A stretch of 27,390 bases of DNA from JBCCCJ01 sp039029315 (lineage in GTDB: Bacteria; Bacteroidota; Bacteroidia; J057), in NCBI GenBank assembly GCA_039029315.1, contig JBCCGK010000134.1, positions 1 through 27,390 on the forward strand, written 5' to 3'. Below are positions 7,010 through 15,651 of this stretch, one piece after another. The notes below the pieces were generated by a model that was given only the letters and a program-made list of their open reading frames with translations, ran no database searches and was not told where the DNA came from. The first letter of the stretch is position 1. The number at the start of each line of letters is the position of its first letter. Made by a program: the position numbers and the translations under genes.

Positions 7010-8011
7010 TCAGGTATTGCTGCTGTGAAAGCTTCCATCCAGTTTGCCTTCATAGGCTGCAAAAGCACGCTTTGCCGCCTTATATCCCATATCGATCCGG
7101 GATCGGATGGTTTTGGCACTGAAATCAATGATATCTCCCATCATGACATTTGGCTCAATCAGGATGGTTTGGTATTGTCTGAGTTCAACCTTCTTTCCTG
7201 TACTCTTGCTGGTATGGTATAGCTTGATGTCCGGACTTTGGGCTTTGGCCTGTCTGACCAGTTCATTGATACTCAGGAATTCCCGTAAGTCATTGATGAA
7301 AATCTCATCCATCGCAATGTCGACGAGGGAGCGATAGGCAATAGAAAAAATGCTGTTGTAGGGGTGGTCTTTGGGTTCGATCGAAAATTTTGGCGATTTA
7401 CAATTGATGATGATCACCTCATCGGGTTGTGACCCAATGATCTCTCCCAGCGGAGTGGTGTCTCTGATTCCGCCATCCACCAAATCATAATAGGTTTTTG
7501 TTTTGGTCTTCACTTCAGGGACAGGTGCCCAGAAGATGGGAATAGAGGTGGAGGCCAGTAAGGCTTTGCGAAACATTTCTTCATCATCAAAGTCTGTCGG
7601 TCGAAAGCTGACCATCGAACCGCTTCGAAGAGAGACCGCCCCAATTCTCAGATCATATCGTTGGGGATCTATCTCATCGAGGTGAATATATCGGCGAAAT
7701 AATTGAAGCAAGGGCGAATTGTCCAGAACAGAAGTCTGTTGGGACATGAGCCTCATCATCACATTGAGCACTTCCAGTTTGCCGTGATAGATGAGTTTTT
7801 CCAGATTGGGAGAGTTCCAAATTTTGTCCAATCGCCAAAAATTGTCCATGGCAATCATGGTACCATTGATGGCACCGACAGATACACCTGCAATCAGATT
7901 GTAGTGAAAATCAGGAATTCGGGGTTTGACTTCTTCTTCAATATATTTGAGGGCGCCAAATTGAAAGGCGCCATTTGCGCCACCACCACTGAGGACCAAA
8001 GCTCTTTTCAC
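7010..8011 (-). CDS. Patatin-like phospholipase
   Basis: The 333-residue protein has a patatin domain, a Ser-Asp dyad acyl hydrolase that cleaves membrane lipids. The oxyanion loop is GGGANGAFQFG (residues 9-19), the nucleophile is Ser44 in GVSVGAING, and the catalytic Asp179 lies in DGGIRDTTP. No signal peptide is evident (MKRALVLSGGG runs straight into the domain), so it is probably cytoplasmic. Residues from about 240 have no further recognised domain. It lies 66 bp downstream of the TPR gene on the same strand and is probably the last gene of the BatB-BatC-patatin operon. The true substrate cannot be told from sequence. Confidence 0.9.
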   Translation of the reverse strand: MKRALVLSGGGANGAFQFGALKYIEEEVKPRIPDFHYNLIAGVSVGAINGTMIAMDNFWRLDKIWNSPNLEKLIYHGKLEVLNVMMRLMSQQTSVLDNSPLLQLFRRYIHLDEIDPQRYDLRIGAVSLRSGSMVSFRPTDFDDEEMFRKALLASTSIPIFWAPVPEVKTKTKTYYDLVDGGIRDTTPLGEIIGSQPDEVIIINCKSPKFSIEPKDHPYNSIFSIAYRSLVDIAMDEIFINDLREFLSINELVRQAKAQSPDIKLYHTSKSTGKKVELRQYQTILIEPNVMMGDIIDFSAKTIRSRIDMGYKAAKRAFAAYEGKLDGSFHSSNT

Positions 8012-8077
8012 GAGATACAGAATTAATGTAGCGATGAAAAAGGCAAAATGGGAAATATCTCAGGAAGGAAAAAATGC

Positions 8078-8827
8078 TTACCAATCAGGTTTGCCATTTT
8101 TTTTGTTGGGGGAGACAGGACTTTTGCGGAGTTGCTGCAAAAACTGGACATCCTCATTGCGCATATTCTCCAGAATTTTTTCTGCCTGTATTAGCGAGAT
8201 GGTATCCAGACTTTCCGGGAGACTATGATCATCCGAGCTATTGGTTCGATTGCGCCGACGAAGGCGTTCAATCAGTTCCTTGTATTCTCCGACCGGAAGG
8301 GTAGGAGGACTGCTCTGGAATTGTTTGGGAGGAGCGGGGTCATCTGTCCCTTCAGGATCTTTGGGGGAATCCTGCTGCTGGTTGGGGTCTTCCTTTTTTT
8401 CCTCCTCTTTTGGTTTGTTTTCCAACTGTCGCTTCAGGAGTTCAAAGTTATACCTGGCGATCTCGTTATTGGGATCCTGGATAATGGACTGCCGGAATGA
8501 TTCCAGCGCTTCCTTCAGCAGGACATTCTCAAGCAATAGAATTCCAATATTGTTGTAGGCCAGAGAAGATAGCTGATTCTCTCCACGGCGAATGGACAAA
8601 TGATAATATTCCAGGGCACGCTCTGAAGAGTCCATTCTGGACATACATTGCGCCATATTGTAGTAGATACTGGCTGATTGTGCAGGATATTCTCTGGCAG
8701 CCAGCCGAAAATAGCGCATGCTTTCCTGGTAGCGTTCAGTTTCAAATAGGCGAAAAGCCGTTTCCAGGCTTCCTTCATTGCCTAAAAAGCTGAGCAAGAA
8801 TACCAACAAAGTCATGATCATCTTCAT
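8078..8827 (-). CDS. TPR-repeat protein, BatC-like
   Basis: The 249-residue protein has an N-terminal signal sequence (MKMIMTLLVFLLSFLG) followed by three or four tetratricopeptide-type helical pairs at about residues 20-135, for example YNMAQCMSRMDSSERALEYY and YNNIGILLLENVLLKEALES. A proline-, glutamate- and glutamine-rich linker follows at about 140-185, then a C-terminal helix with no clear relative. The start overlaps the end of the VWA gene as ATGA (8824-8827), so the pair is translationally coupled. Length, repeats and coupling to a VWA protein match BatC of the Bacteroides aerotolerance operon. It probably acts in the periplasm as a scaffold; its role in that system is not well defined. 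Confidence 0.8.
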   Translation of the reverse strand: MKMIMTLLVFLLSFLGNEGSLETAFRLFETERYQESMRYFRLAAREYPAQSASIYYNMAQCMSRMDSSERALEYYHLSIRRGENQLSSLAYNNIGILLLENVLLKEALESFRQSIIQDPNNEIARYNFELLKRQLENKPKEEEKKEDPNQQQDSPKDPEGTDDPAPPKQFQSSPPTLPVGEYKELIERLRRRNRTNSSDDHSLPESLDTISLIQAEKILENMRNEDVQFLQQLRKSPVSPNKKNGKPDW

Positions 8828-9816
8828 ATTCTCCGGATTGGCATCAAAAACATACTTCCAAATAGCAGAATGACTGAGATCAACAAAAAGAACTGAAAGG
8901 TGTTGTGTTGTACCTTTTCCATACTTGACTCAACCGGAGACGAAGTCTCGGCATAGATCTCATCCTTTAGACTTTGGATCGTCTCGAATCCATTGTCCAG
9001 GCCAATGTGCACATAATCTGTCCCAAACTCATCTGCCAGGACTTGCAAATCTTCATCTATCAAGCGAGAGATGGCCATCGTCCCATCCTCATATCTTTTG
9101 TAGCCTTGTTTTTTGTCATGAACAAAATGAGGGATGGGAGCCCCTTCATATGTGCCAACCCCAATGGTAAAGACAGAAACACTGGCCTGCCGGAGGCGCT
9201 CGATCAGGGAAGCATAGGTGTCCCCAAAGTCTTCTCCATCTGAGATGAGGACCACTGCTCGCCCCACCTTGGAGGAAGATTCATGGTTTTGGAACCGATC
9301 CATCGCAATGGCGAGAGCTGACCGAAATTGTGTTCCGGTTTGCGTAAACTGATAGGTCTGCGCCAACTCCAGAAAGAGCGACAAGGCGTGATGGTCTCTG
9401 GTCAAGGGACATTGTACATAGGCTTGTTCAGTAAACAGAATCAATCCTATTTTTTCTCCAGGCATTTCCTGCATCAACTCTCCCAATACACGCTTGGCTT
9501 TTTCCAAGCGAGATGGTTTGACATCCTGAGCATTCATGCTGGCGGATACATCCAGCAAAAAATACACTTCTCTGCTCGATACAATCATAGAATCCCGTTG
9601 AGTTTTTGTATAAGGTCCCAACAGGCCGATGAACAGGAAGGTGAATCCCAGTACCCGAAGCCATAATTTGGTCCGAGGCCAACTCCTGGCATACTCATCA
9701 GGACTGAACCATGTTTCGGTGATCAGGCTGACTCTTTTGTAAATCATAAAAATCACACCCAAACTAACGGGTATGCACAAGATCCAAATCCAATATTCTG
9801 GGAAAACAAATTTCAC
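8824..9816 (-). CDS. VWA-domain membrane protein, BatA/BatB-like
   Basis: The 330-residue protein has N-terminal hydrophobic segments at about residues 8-27 and 51-68, a von Willebrand factor A domain at about 83-290, and a final transmembrane helix at about 307-325. The metal-ion adhesion site is intact: Asp89-x-Ser91-x-Ser93 (LLDVSASM), a Thr at about 160, and Asp193 (ISDGED). This layout is that of BatA/BatB from the Bacteroides aerotolerance cluster, membrane proteins linked to envelope stress resistance. The next gene overlaps by four bases. The usual MoxR ATPase, DUF58 protein and BatD/E are not adjacent, so this is a reduced cluster. Which of BatA or BatB it is cannot be settled by eye; the BatC-like neighbour favours BatB. 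Confidence 0.85.
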   Translation of the reverse strand: MKFVFPEYWIWILCIPVSLGVIFMIYKRVSLITETWFSPDEYARSWPRTKLWLRVLGFTFLFIGLLGPYTKTQRDSMIVSSREVYFLLDVSASMNAQDVKPSRLEKAKRVLGELMQEMPGEKIGLILFTEQAYVQCPLTRDHHALSLFLELAQTYQFTQTGTQFRSALAIAMDRFQNHESSSKVGRAVVLISDGEDFGDTYASLIERLRQASVSVFTIGVGTYEGAPIPHFVHDKKQGYKRYEDGTMAISRLIDEDLQVLADEFGTDYVHIGLDNGFETIQSLKDEIYAETSSPVESSMEKVQHNTFQFFLLISVILLFGSMFLMPIRRI

Positions 9817-10227
9817 GCTCGTTCAGCTATTCTTTAGAAGCACAAGTTGCAAAAATCTTCTGGTATAACATGCGAACTCTCCTTCAATCCTCATTATTGA
9901 TGTCCTAAAGGTATCAGGAAAGGGATTAGTCGCAAAAATAACGTGTTTTGCCAAGGAAATCAGACATTTGTGAAGGAGATTTCACAATTGGTCAACGTAC
10001 CAAACGGACTCAATATGTTAGAATTTTTACATTTTTTTGCAAAAACCTCCGGAACTCCCCGCAATATGGGGGATTTTTTCGCCCCGGATCAAATGTAAGG
10101 ATGTAAGCCAAGTCAATACTTCAGGTAAGAATTTCAGCAGAGAAGTCGTATCCTTGTTTTGTAATCAGGTTTTACCATTTGTTATCCCCTCCTAATTTCC
10201 TGTTGTAATTCTTATATTTTCAGGTGC
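9817..10227. other. Divergent intergenic region
   Basis: This 411-bp gap separates the divergent VWA gene and sorting-domain gene, so promoters for both must lie here. I see no clean TTG/TAnnTTTG pair. A short GC stem CTCCCC/GGGGG with a T6 run (about 10056-10079) resembles a weak plus-strand terminator although no plus-strand gene lies upstream, so a short unannotated transcript is possible. No frame here resembles the missing body of a T9SS cargo protein. Confidence 0.4.
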
Positions 10228-10533
10228 ATGAACCACCTATCTTCCACATCTTCTTCTGCTCTGAGGTCCGCGATTCAATCCTATATTACCCCACTCATTC
10301 TTACTTTTTCACCTAGGCTAACCAAAATTCCATACCGAATCCATCAGGGATCTCAGACTATCATCACATTGTATGATCAACTCGGTAAGCGTATTTCCGT
10401 TCTGCATGAAGCTTACCAATCCTCTGGCAATCATGTCTTCTGTTGGAAACATGCTGATATGATGCAAGGGACTTACTTTATCCACATCCGAGCCGCCCAC
10501 CGACAGTGGGTGCGCCGGGTTGTGGTGAAATAG
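10228..10533 (+). CDS. Stand-alone T9SS type A C-terminal sorting domain
   Basis: The whole 101-residue product from about residue 33 onward reads as a type IX secretion sorting domain with the FlgD-like fold: IPYRIHQGSQTIITLYDQLG, then KRISVLHEAYQSSGNHV, the core MQGTYFIHIRA, and the basic end RRVVVK. Such domains normally sit at the end of a large exported protein behind a signal peptide. Here there is no cargo and no obvious Sec signal (the N-terminus is Ser/Thr-rich). It may be the residue of a deleted gene, a wrongly placed start, or a free domain. The ATG at 10228 is the only sensible start. Confidence 0.65.
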   Translation: MNHLSSTSSSALRSAIQSYITPLILTFSPRLTKIPYRIHQGSQTIITLYDQLGKRISVLHEAYQSSGNHVFCWKHADMMQGTYFIHIRAAHRQWVRRVVVK

Positions 10534-10692
10534 TGATGGGAGTCTTTCCCGTTAAGTGGTGATCCGAAGAATGACTGAGAAGTAGCTTCTTGTGAACGGA
10601 CCAACACTTATCCAAACATTTTTTGAGATCAAAAGAACACTTCCATGTCGTTCCAGGTTGCTGCTATCTATTTGCCTGTTCCAATCATCGTC

Positions 10693-12972
10693 CTAGATCG
10701 CAGAAATCTCACAATTGGGAAGGTCTCTGGCCAATTGTTTGAGCTGATCCGCAGAGAATTGTTTCTGACTCAAAACGACCCTTTCGAGTTCTGGAAGGGC
10801 AAGTAGGACTTCCAGTTCTTCTACCAATGTTTTTCTGAGCGAAACAAACCTCAATGCTTTGAGGTCTTCAAGAATGCTGATATCCTTGACTAGGGTGAAA
10901 TCCAGATTGATTGTGTGAAGACTGCTCAGGTTTTTAATCGGTTTGAGCGAATCAACTTTGGTAAATGGAATGGCCAGTTCTTCCAGTTTGGTCATGGCTC
11001 GTAGCGGGCTCAGATTTTCAATTTTGGTCGTGCCAACATTCAGGGATTGCAGATGAACCAGATCGCGTAAGGGACTAAGGGTAGAAATCTGAGTATGATG
11101 ACAATAGAGATGGTTAAGCGTCTTCAAGCGCCGGATGGGATTCAGGTCATTGACTCTGGTCTGATTAAACGCCAGATGCTCCAAATAGTGGCAATCAAAC
11201 ACCGGATCTAGAGAGTCAACTTCGGTATTGGAGCAATCAAGATATCGAAGATCCCGGATATGGCGTAAGGCTTCTAACTGTGAAATCCTTGTTTTGTTTG
11301 CATCCAGAAATCTGATTTGATGCAATTCTGACAAGGGTTGGAGTGTGGAGATTTGCGTGTTGGAAAGGTAGAGAAACTGCAAGTTGTGCAAATCTCGTAA
11401 TGCAGAGATATCCCGGATAGAAGCATTGGACAAATCGAGGGTTTCCAGGGCTTTGAGTGGGCGCAAGGCTTCCATTTTTTTGATGGAGTCTGAGAAAAAA
11501 CCTGTGATAGCACGAACTTCCCGTGGGTTCAGGCTACCAGCTTCCTTGATTTGTTTTTGTAATCCAACTCTGCACGTTGCCTTATCTTTCAGTTGGGCAA
11601 AGTGAGGGATGGTGTGCTTGGTCATGCTCAATTCATCCAAAAACTGCGCTGCCTGATCTATGCCTTCAAGATTGAGGATGCTGGCAAAGGAAGGATTTTC
11701 AGAAGCTTCTATCGCCAGAAAGTATTCAAGGATGGATTTGTGTGCGAATTTGTACTGTCCCAGGACATTTCTGTTCAGCAGAGACCGACTTTGCATCTCG
11801 ATCTCATCTAGCTGGATTTTGTGTTTTTCTGAAAATGGCCGGATCTCTTTTTGAGAAATAAATAACCCATTTCGATGCTTCCGGTTGCGATACATATTGA
11901 TGGCAACCTCCCTGGAAAAACGATATAGCTCTTCCCTGAATTCTTCTCTCCGTTCATTCAGCACGCGATTGGCTTCCCGGTCAATCCATTTGCGAATCAA
12001 GTCCTCATACAATTGCGAGGCATAATCATAGGTTCCCGGTTGCTCCATCAGGTCATCGATATAGCTAAGAACCATCGGCCGAACCATCAAATTGGGTGAT
12101 TGATCGATGATTCGGAGGGCGTTCGTTTTCCTTTTGATGCTGTACCAGGGATATTTTCTGGACAAGTATTTTTTGATGTCTTTTCTGTCAAAAGGAGACA
12201 AATACATTTTTGCAAAGGTCTGAAACCCATGTCTGCTCCCAAATTTAACAACCCCCGTCTCCTTGGGTTCCTCTTCTTCCGAGGGAAAGAATTGTGTCCG
12301 ACAGGTAAACACCACAAATCTGAAATCCTGAACTTTATCCAGAATGCGGTTAAGCCTTTTTTTGTAATTCTTCACAGCTTCCGTATCCTCATCCAGGCCA
12401 TCCAGTAACAAGATCGTATTTCCAGGATCTTGAATTTTTTCAATCCGATCTAGCAAATTGGGATAACCCAGCGGCAAAAGAGCAATGTCAAACCGGGCCC
12501 TTCCAAATTGTTTATACTGGAGATATCTGAGGTACAAATTGATCATGAAGGTGGTTTTTCCCATCCCAGATCCTGCCAGAATGATGTAGAACCGCTGATC
12601 GTCCAAATCTGGCTTAAAGGCTTGTTTGAGAAAAAAAGGAATCAATCGCTGACGGGCAGTAACCTTATGCGTTTGAATCAGTTCATGATGCTGGGAGGGC
12701 GGATTGCTTTGGAAGTGAGTAGAGACATAGAATTGTGTCGCTTTCCGAATATCTGTCGCCGAAAAATAGGGATGAAGATCCCCTTTCAGTCTTTTTTGCT
12801 GTTTTCGTTTCCACCACATAATACCCAATCGCCACAGACCTGTGAGAAGACTTCCCAACAAAGTCAGTGAAACAATGAGAATGGCTGTCTGAACTTCGAC
12901 TTCATCACTTTTTAGGTTAAACCCCAAAAAATTCAGCCAATCTGTGATGGTTTGGATATACGGTCGAAACAT
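10693..12972 (-). CDS. Membrane-anchored NACHT NTPase with leucine-rich repeats (bacterial NLR-like)
   Basis: The protein has 759 residues from the ATG at 12972; an upstream in-frame TTG at 13035 is rejected. One transmembrane helix (about 30-50) is followed by the basic run KRKQQKR, which predicts a short outside N-terminus and a cytoplasmic body. The NACHT domain starts near 128 with Walker A AGSGMGKTT (133-141), Walker B ILLLDGLDED (Asp191, Asp194, Glu195) and sensor FTCRTQF (Arg225). A winged-helix-like region and the NACHT-terminal motif FAHKSILEYFLA (409-420) follow. From about 506, ten repeats of exactly 22 residues plus a terminal one have the LRR pattern LxxLxxLxLxxTxI. STAND NTPases of this plan sense ligands and oligomerise, and bacterial NACHT proteins are known antiphage factors. 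There is no nuclease or other effector domain, so the membrane segment is the likely effector. Immune function is inference. Confidence 0.85.
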   Translation of the reverse strand: MFRPYIQTITDWLNFLGFNLKSDEVEVQTAILIVSLTLLGSLLTGLWRLGIMWWKRKQQKRLKGDLHPYFSATDIRKATQFYVSTHFQSNPPSQHHELIQTHKVTARQRLIPFFLKQAFKPDLDDQRFYIILAGSGMGKTTFMINLYLRYLQYKQFGRARFDIALLPLGYPNLLDRIEKIQDPGNTILLLDGLDEDTEAVKNYKKRLNRILDKVQDFRFVVFTCRTQFFPSEEEEPKETGVVKFGSRHGFQTFAKMYLSPFDRKDIKKYLSRKYPWYSIKRKTNALRIIDQSPNLMVRPMVLSYIDDLMEQPGTYDYASQLYEDLIRKWIDREANRVLNERREEFREELYRFSREVAINMYRNRKHRNGLFISQKEIRPFSEKHKIQLDEIEMQSRSLLNRNVLGQYKFAHKSILEYFLAIEASENPSFASILNLEGIDQAAQFLDELSMTKHTIPHFAQLKDKATCRVGLQKQIKEAGSLNPREVRAITGFFSDSIKKMEALRPLKALETLDLSNASIRDISALRDLHNLQFLYLSNTQISTLQPLSELHQIRFLDANKTRISQLEALRHIRDLRYLDCSNTEVDSLDPVFDCHYLEHLAFNQTRVNDLNPIRRLKTLNHLYCHHTQISTLSPLRDLVHLQSLNVGTTKIENLSPLRAMTKLEELAIPFTKVDSLKPIKNLSSLHTINLDFTLVKDISILEDLKALRFVSLRKTLVEELEVLLALPELERVVLSQKQFSADQLKQLARDLPNCEISAI

Positions 12973-13216
12973 GGCAAAGTGCCAGGGTTGTATTGAAGAT
13001 GAATAGAAGGAGAGCGAATCTACAATTCTGCACAAAGAATGCCAACCTTTATCCAGAACAATTTCTGATCAGCACCCAAAGATATTGCCTATCTGATGTG
13101 TCTTCCAGCAGAAACTGCTTGACGCATGTTTCTTGTGGGCGTTGTTTTTATCGAGTGACTCTCTCCCGCTTGCCTGGAAGCAGCCACTCAATTCAGCATT
13201 GTCATCTTATCCGAAC

Positions 13217-14683
13217 TCAATCTTGATAATCCTCTCCAGTCTCACTCCGCAAGCAGGAGGCGATCCATTCTTCGAGATCTTCTCGCATCTTGTCGGCAAT
13301 AGATGGATGAGCGTCTATCAGATTCTGACTCTCTCCAGGATCAGCCAACAAATCATAGAGTTCAAATGACTTCTCTTCGCTATCCCGAACCAGCTTGTAC
13401 TGATCCATCACCCAGGATACCCGGCCTTTGGGATACTGGAAGCCGATAGAGTGCTGTCTGGAATCCCGCTTTCCTTCCAGAATAGGGTGGAGATCGATCC
13501 CATCCAGGGGTCTGTCTGGGTCAGGGTATGTGCCCCCGACATAGGATAGAATCGTCGGCAGATAATCACTGGTTACCATGGCGGCTTCTCGCTTCTGTCC
13601 CCCTGCAATCCGGGCAGGCCAATGCACGAAGGCAGGTACCCGAACCCCTCCTTCATAGAGGCTTCGTTTTCTTGCTCGAAAAGGCCCTGAAGAACCCGGC
13701 GTTGCATTCTCCGGGCCATTATCGCTGCAAAACCAGATCATGGTGTTGGCATCAATCCCCAATCGCTCCAACTCTGCAAACAATCTTCCGACCTGATCAT
13801 CCATGGCCGAGATTGCGCCATGATGCAATTGTTCCTGGTGAGAAAGATCATTGTAGAGCTGTCGATACTGTTTTCCTGTAACCAGTGGCAAATGTGGGGT
13901 GTGAAACCAAATAGTTGCAAAAAAAGGCTGATGGGCATGGTGTGCTGATTGGACAAAGGGGATGACGCGATCCATGATGATGCGTGCATTGCCTCCTTCT
14001 ACATTTTGCAAGGCCATTTGTTCAGGCCCTTCCCAATAATAGGTGCCATAAGATTCGATCTCGCGCGCATCATCTGCTTCTTCGACAGCTGCCCATCCAT
14101 ACCGCAAAGATTCCCCTGTCTCTTCATCAAAGGTGGTCGGTTTGTACAAAGGGTCCCAGGTTGGGACTTTGGATTCTGTGCAAAGCCACTGATCGTAGCC
14201 GTGATGAGAAGGAAGAGAATAATGGGTATGGTCCCTGGGGTGGCCGCGATTCGCATCCTCCAGTTTGGCTGTGAGGGTTCCTAAATGCCATTTTCCAAAA
14301 TGACCATTTGTGTAGCCCTGTTCCCGTAATAACTCTGGCAAGGTGATTTCTTCTGGCTTCATATGACCCGTATTCGCATGAGTGATTCCCATCCGGAAGG
14401 GATTGCGGCCAGTGATACAACTCGCTCTTGTCGGAGAACAGACTGATCCTGCCGAATAGAATCGCGAAAAGATCATGCCCTGTTGGGCCAGACGATCAAG
14501 ATGTGGGGTTAAAATCGTCCTGTTGCCATTGAAGCCTACATCACCCCAGCCCAGATCATCGCACATGATCAGCAGGATGTTGGGGGGATCATGTGCAGGA
14601 ATTGAGTCATTGTGTTGAGAAAAAAGATGGAAGTCCGCACAACATAGGGTGCTCAGGAGAAATGCCAGGCGTAGAAAGTTCAT
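13217..14683 (-). CDS. Secreted formylglycine-dependent sulfatase
   Basis: The protein has 488 residues from the ATG at 14683; a longer frame reaching 14806 overlaps the lyase gene and is rejected. The signal sequence is MNFLRLAFLLSTLCCADF, possibly a lipoprotein signal because cysteines follow LSTL. The sulfatase signature VCSPTRASCITGR carries Cys82, the residue converted to formylglycine, in CxPxR context. Metal ligands Asp42/Asp43 (MCDDLGWGD) and catalytic-site Lys131/His133 (GKWHLG) are present, as is SDNGPE. It is an S1-type arylsulfatase-like enzyme acting on sulfate esters, probably of glycans, in the periplasm or at the surface. The start lies 11 bp after the lyase stop, so the two are probably co-transcribed. 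Activity needs a maturase not seen here. Confidence 0.92.
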   Translation of the reverse strand: MNFLRLAFLLSTLCCADFHLFSQHNDSIPAHDPPNILLIMCDDLGWGDVGFNGNRTILTPHLDRLAQQGMIFSRFYSAGSVCSPTRASCITGRNPFRMGITHANTGHMKPEEITLPELLREQGYTNGHFGKWHLGTLTAKLEDANRGHPRDHTHYSLPSHHGYDQWLCTESKVPTWDPLYKPTTFDEETGESLRYGWAAVEEADDAREIESYGTYYWEGPEQMALQNVEGGNARIIMDRVIPFVQSAHHAHQPFFATIWFHTPHLPLVTGKQYRQLYNDLSHQEQLHHGAISAMDDQVGRLFAELERLGIDANTMIWFCSDNGPENATPGSSGPFRARKRSLYEGGVRVPAFVHWPARIAGGQKREAAMVTSDYLPTILSYVGGTYPDPDRPLDGIDLHPILEGKRDSRQHSIGFQYPKGRVSWVMDQYKLVRDSEEKSFELYDLLADPGESQNLIDAHPSIADKMREDLEEWIASCLRSETGEDYQD

Positions 14684-14694
14684 GATGGTAACAA

Positions 14695-15651
14695 TCAGAT
14701 GTCGGGATGGAGGGCTAAGGCAACAGGAAGTTGATCTATGCGTCGAAGCAGGTCTGTCAGCTGATCTGAGGTCAATACAGAGTTGGGCGGACGGACATGT
14801 AGCCAATTTTGATTTTCTTTGGCATGGGCAAAATATGACTTTAGGGCTGACACAAATACAAAGCCCTCAAATGCCTGTCGTGCAGCTATCAGGTCTTCTT
14901 GCAGGCGTTCAGCTGCCTGTCCTGCTTTCCAGCTGGCGAAGACCTTGCCTGCCAAAGGGGAGGTAGCATTGGCTGTGGCAGAAATACAGCCTACGCCACC
15001 AATCTTCAGGACATCCAACAGAAATTTCTCCGTACCAGCGAATAATTGAAAGCCGGGAACCTCACACATCTGCTTCATATTCTCAAAATCTCCGCTTGAA
15101 TCCTTCATCCCAACCACAATTCCAGGGTAACGTTGGACAAGTTTCTTGACAAGTGCCACAGAGAATGAAACCCCTGTCATTTGGGGAATATGATATAGGT
15201 AGATCCGAAGGCGATCATCATTCACAGCTCCAATCACCTGATCAAAATAAGCCAGCATGCCTGGATCCGTCAGGGATTTGTAATAAAAAGGAGGCAACAA
15301 TAATACCCCTCCATATCCCAGACGAACGGCTCTTGTCGTCAGAGCGATGGTGTCAGGTAAGGCACAGCAACCTGTACCGACCATGATGCGATGAAGAGGG
15401 AGATCACTCTGAGCAATTCCCTCCATCATTTGTAGTCGTTCTGTCAGAGAAAAAGAATTGGCTTCGCCTGTCGTGCCAAGTATGGCCAATCCATCACTCC
15501 CATTGTTGAGTAGCCAGCTACAATGGCGAATAAGAGCATCCATATTCACAGACAGATCAGCATGAAGAGGAGTTAAGGTAGCGGTAAATACGCCTGTTGG
15601 AAGAAACATTTCAGTGGACATCATTTCTGGCGACATCATTTCTGGTGACAT
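14695..15651 (-). CDS. DapA/NanA-family lyase or aldolase
   Basis: The 318-residue TIM-barrel enzyme belongs to the dihydrodipicolinate synthase / N-acetylneuraminate lyase superfamily, class I aldolases acting on pyruvate-linked substrates. The Schiff-base Lys183 (VVGMKDSSGD), Tyr153 (YLYHIPQMTG) and pyruvate-binding TTGE (60-63) are visible. The true substrate cannot be read from sequence. The downstream sulfatase suggests a 2-keto-3-deoxy sugar acid or sialic-acid-like compound rather than lysine biosynthesis. The N-terminus consists of MSPEM, MSPEM and MSTEM, encoded by a 15-bp tandem repeat with many in-frame ATGs, so the exact start is uncertain; the barrel proper begins near FLPTGVFTATLTP. 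It faces the P450 gene divergently across 280 bp. Confidence 0.9.
   Translation of the reverse strand: MSPEMMSPEMMSTEMFLPTGVFTATLTPLHADLSVNMDALIRHCSWLLNNGSDGLAILGTTGEANSFSLTERLQMMEGIAQSDLPLHRIMVGTGCCALPDTIALTTRAVRLGYGGVLLLPPFYYKSLTDPGMLAYFDQVIGAVNDDRLRIYLYHIPQMTGVSFSVALVKKLVQRYPGIVVGMKDSSGDFENMKQMCEVPGFQLFAGTEKFLLDVLKIGGVGCISATANATSPLAGKVFASWKAGQAAERLQEDLIAARQAFEGFVFVSALKSYFAHAKENQNWLHVRPPNSVLTSDQLTDLLRRIDQLPVALALHPDI
15607..15651 (-). repeat. Three-copy 15-bp tandem repeat at the start of the lyase gene
   Basis: On the minus strand ATGTC(A/G)CCAGAAATG occurs twice and is followed by ATGTCCACTGAAATG. Each copy adds five in-frame residues and two ATG codons, so copy-number change would leave the frame intact and alter only the N-terminus or start choice. 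Confidence 0.8.

Noticed and set aside
12973..13035. Longer N-terminus for the NACHT-LRR protein from a TTG start
   Set aside because: The ATG at 12972 leaves a sensible short segment before the transmembrane helix, and the extra 21 residues add no recognisable feature.
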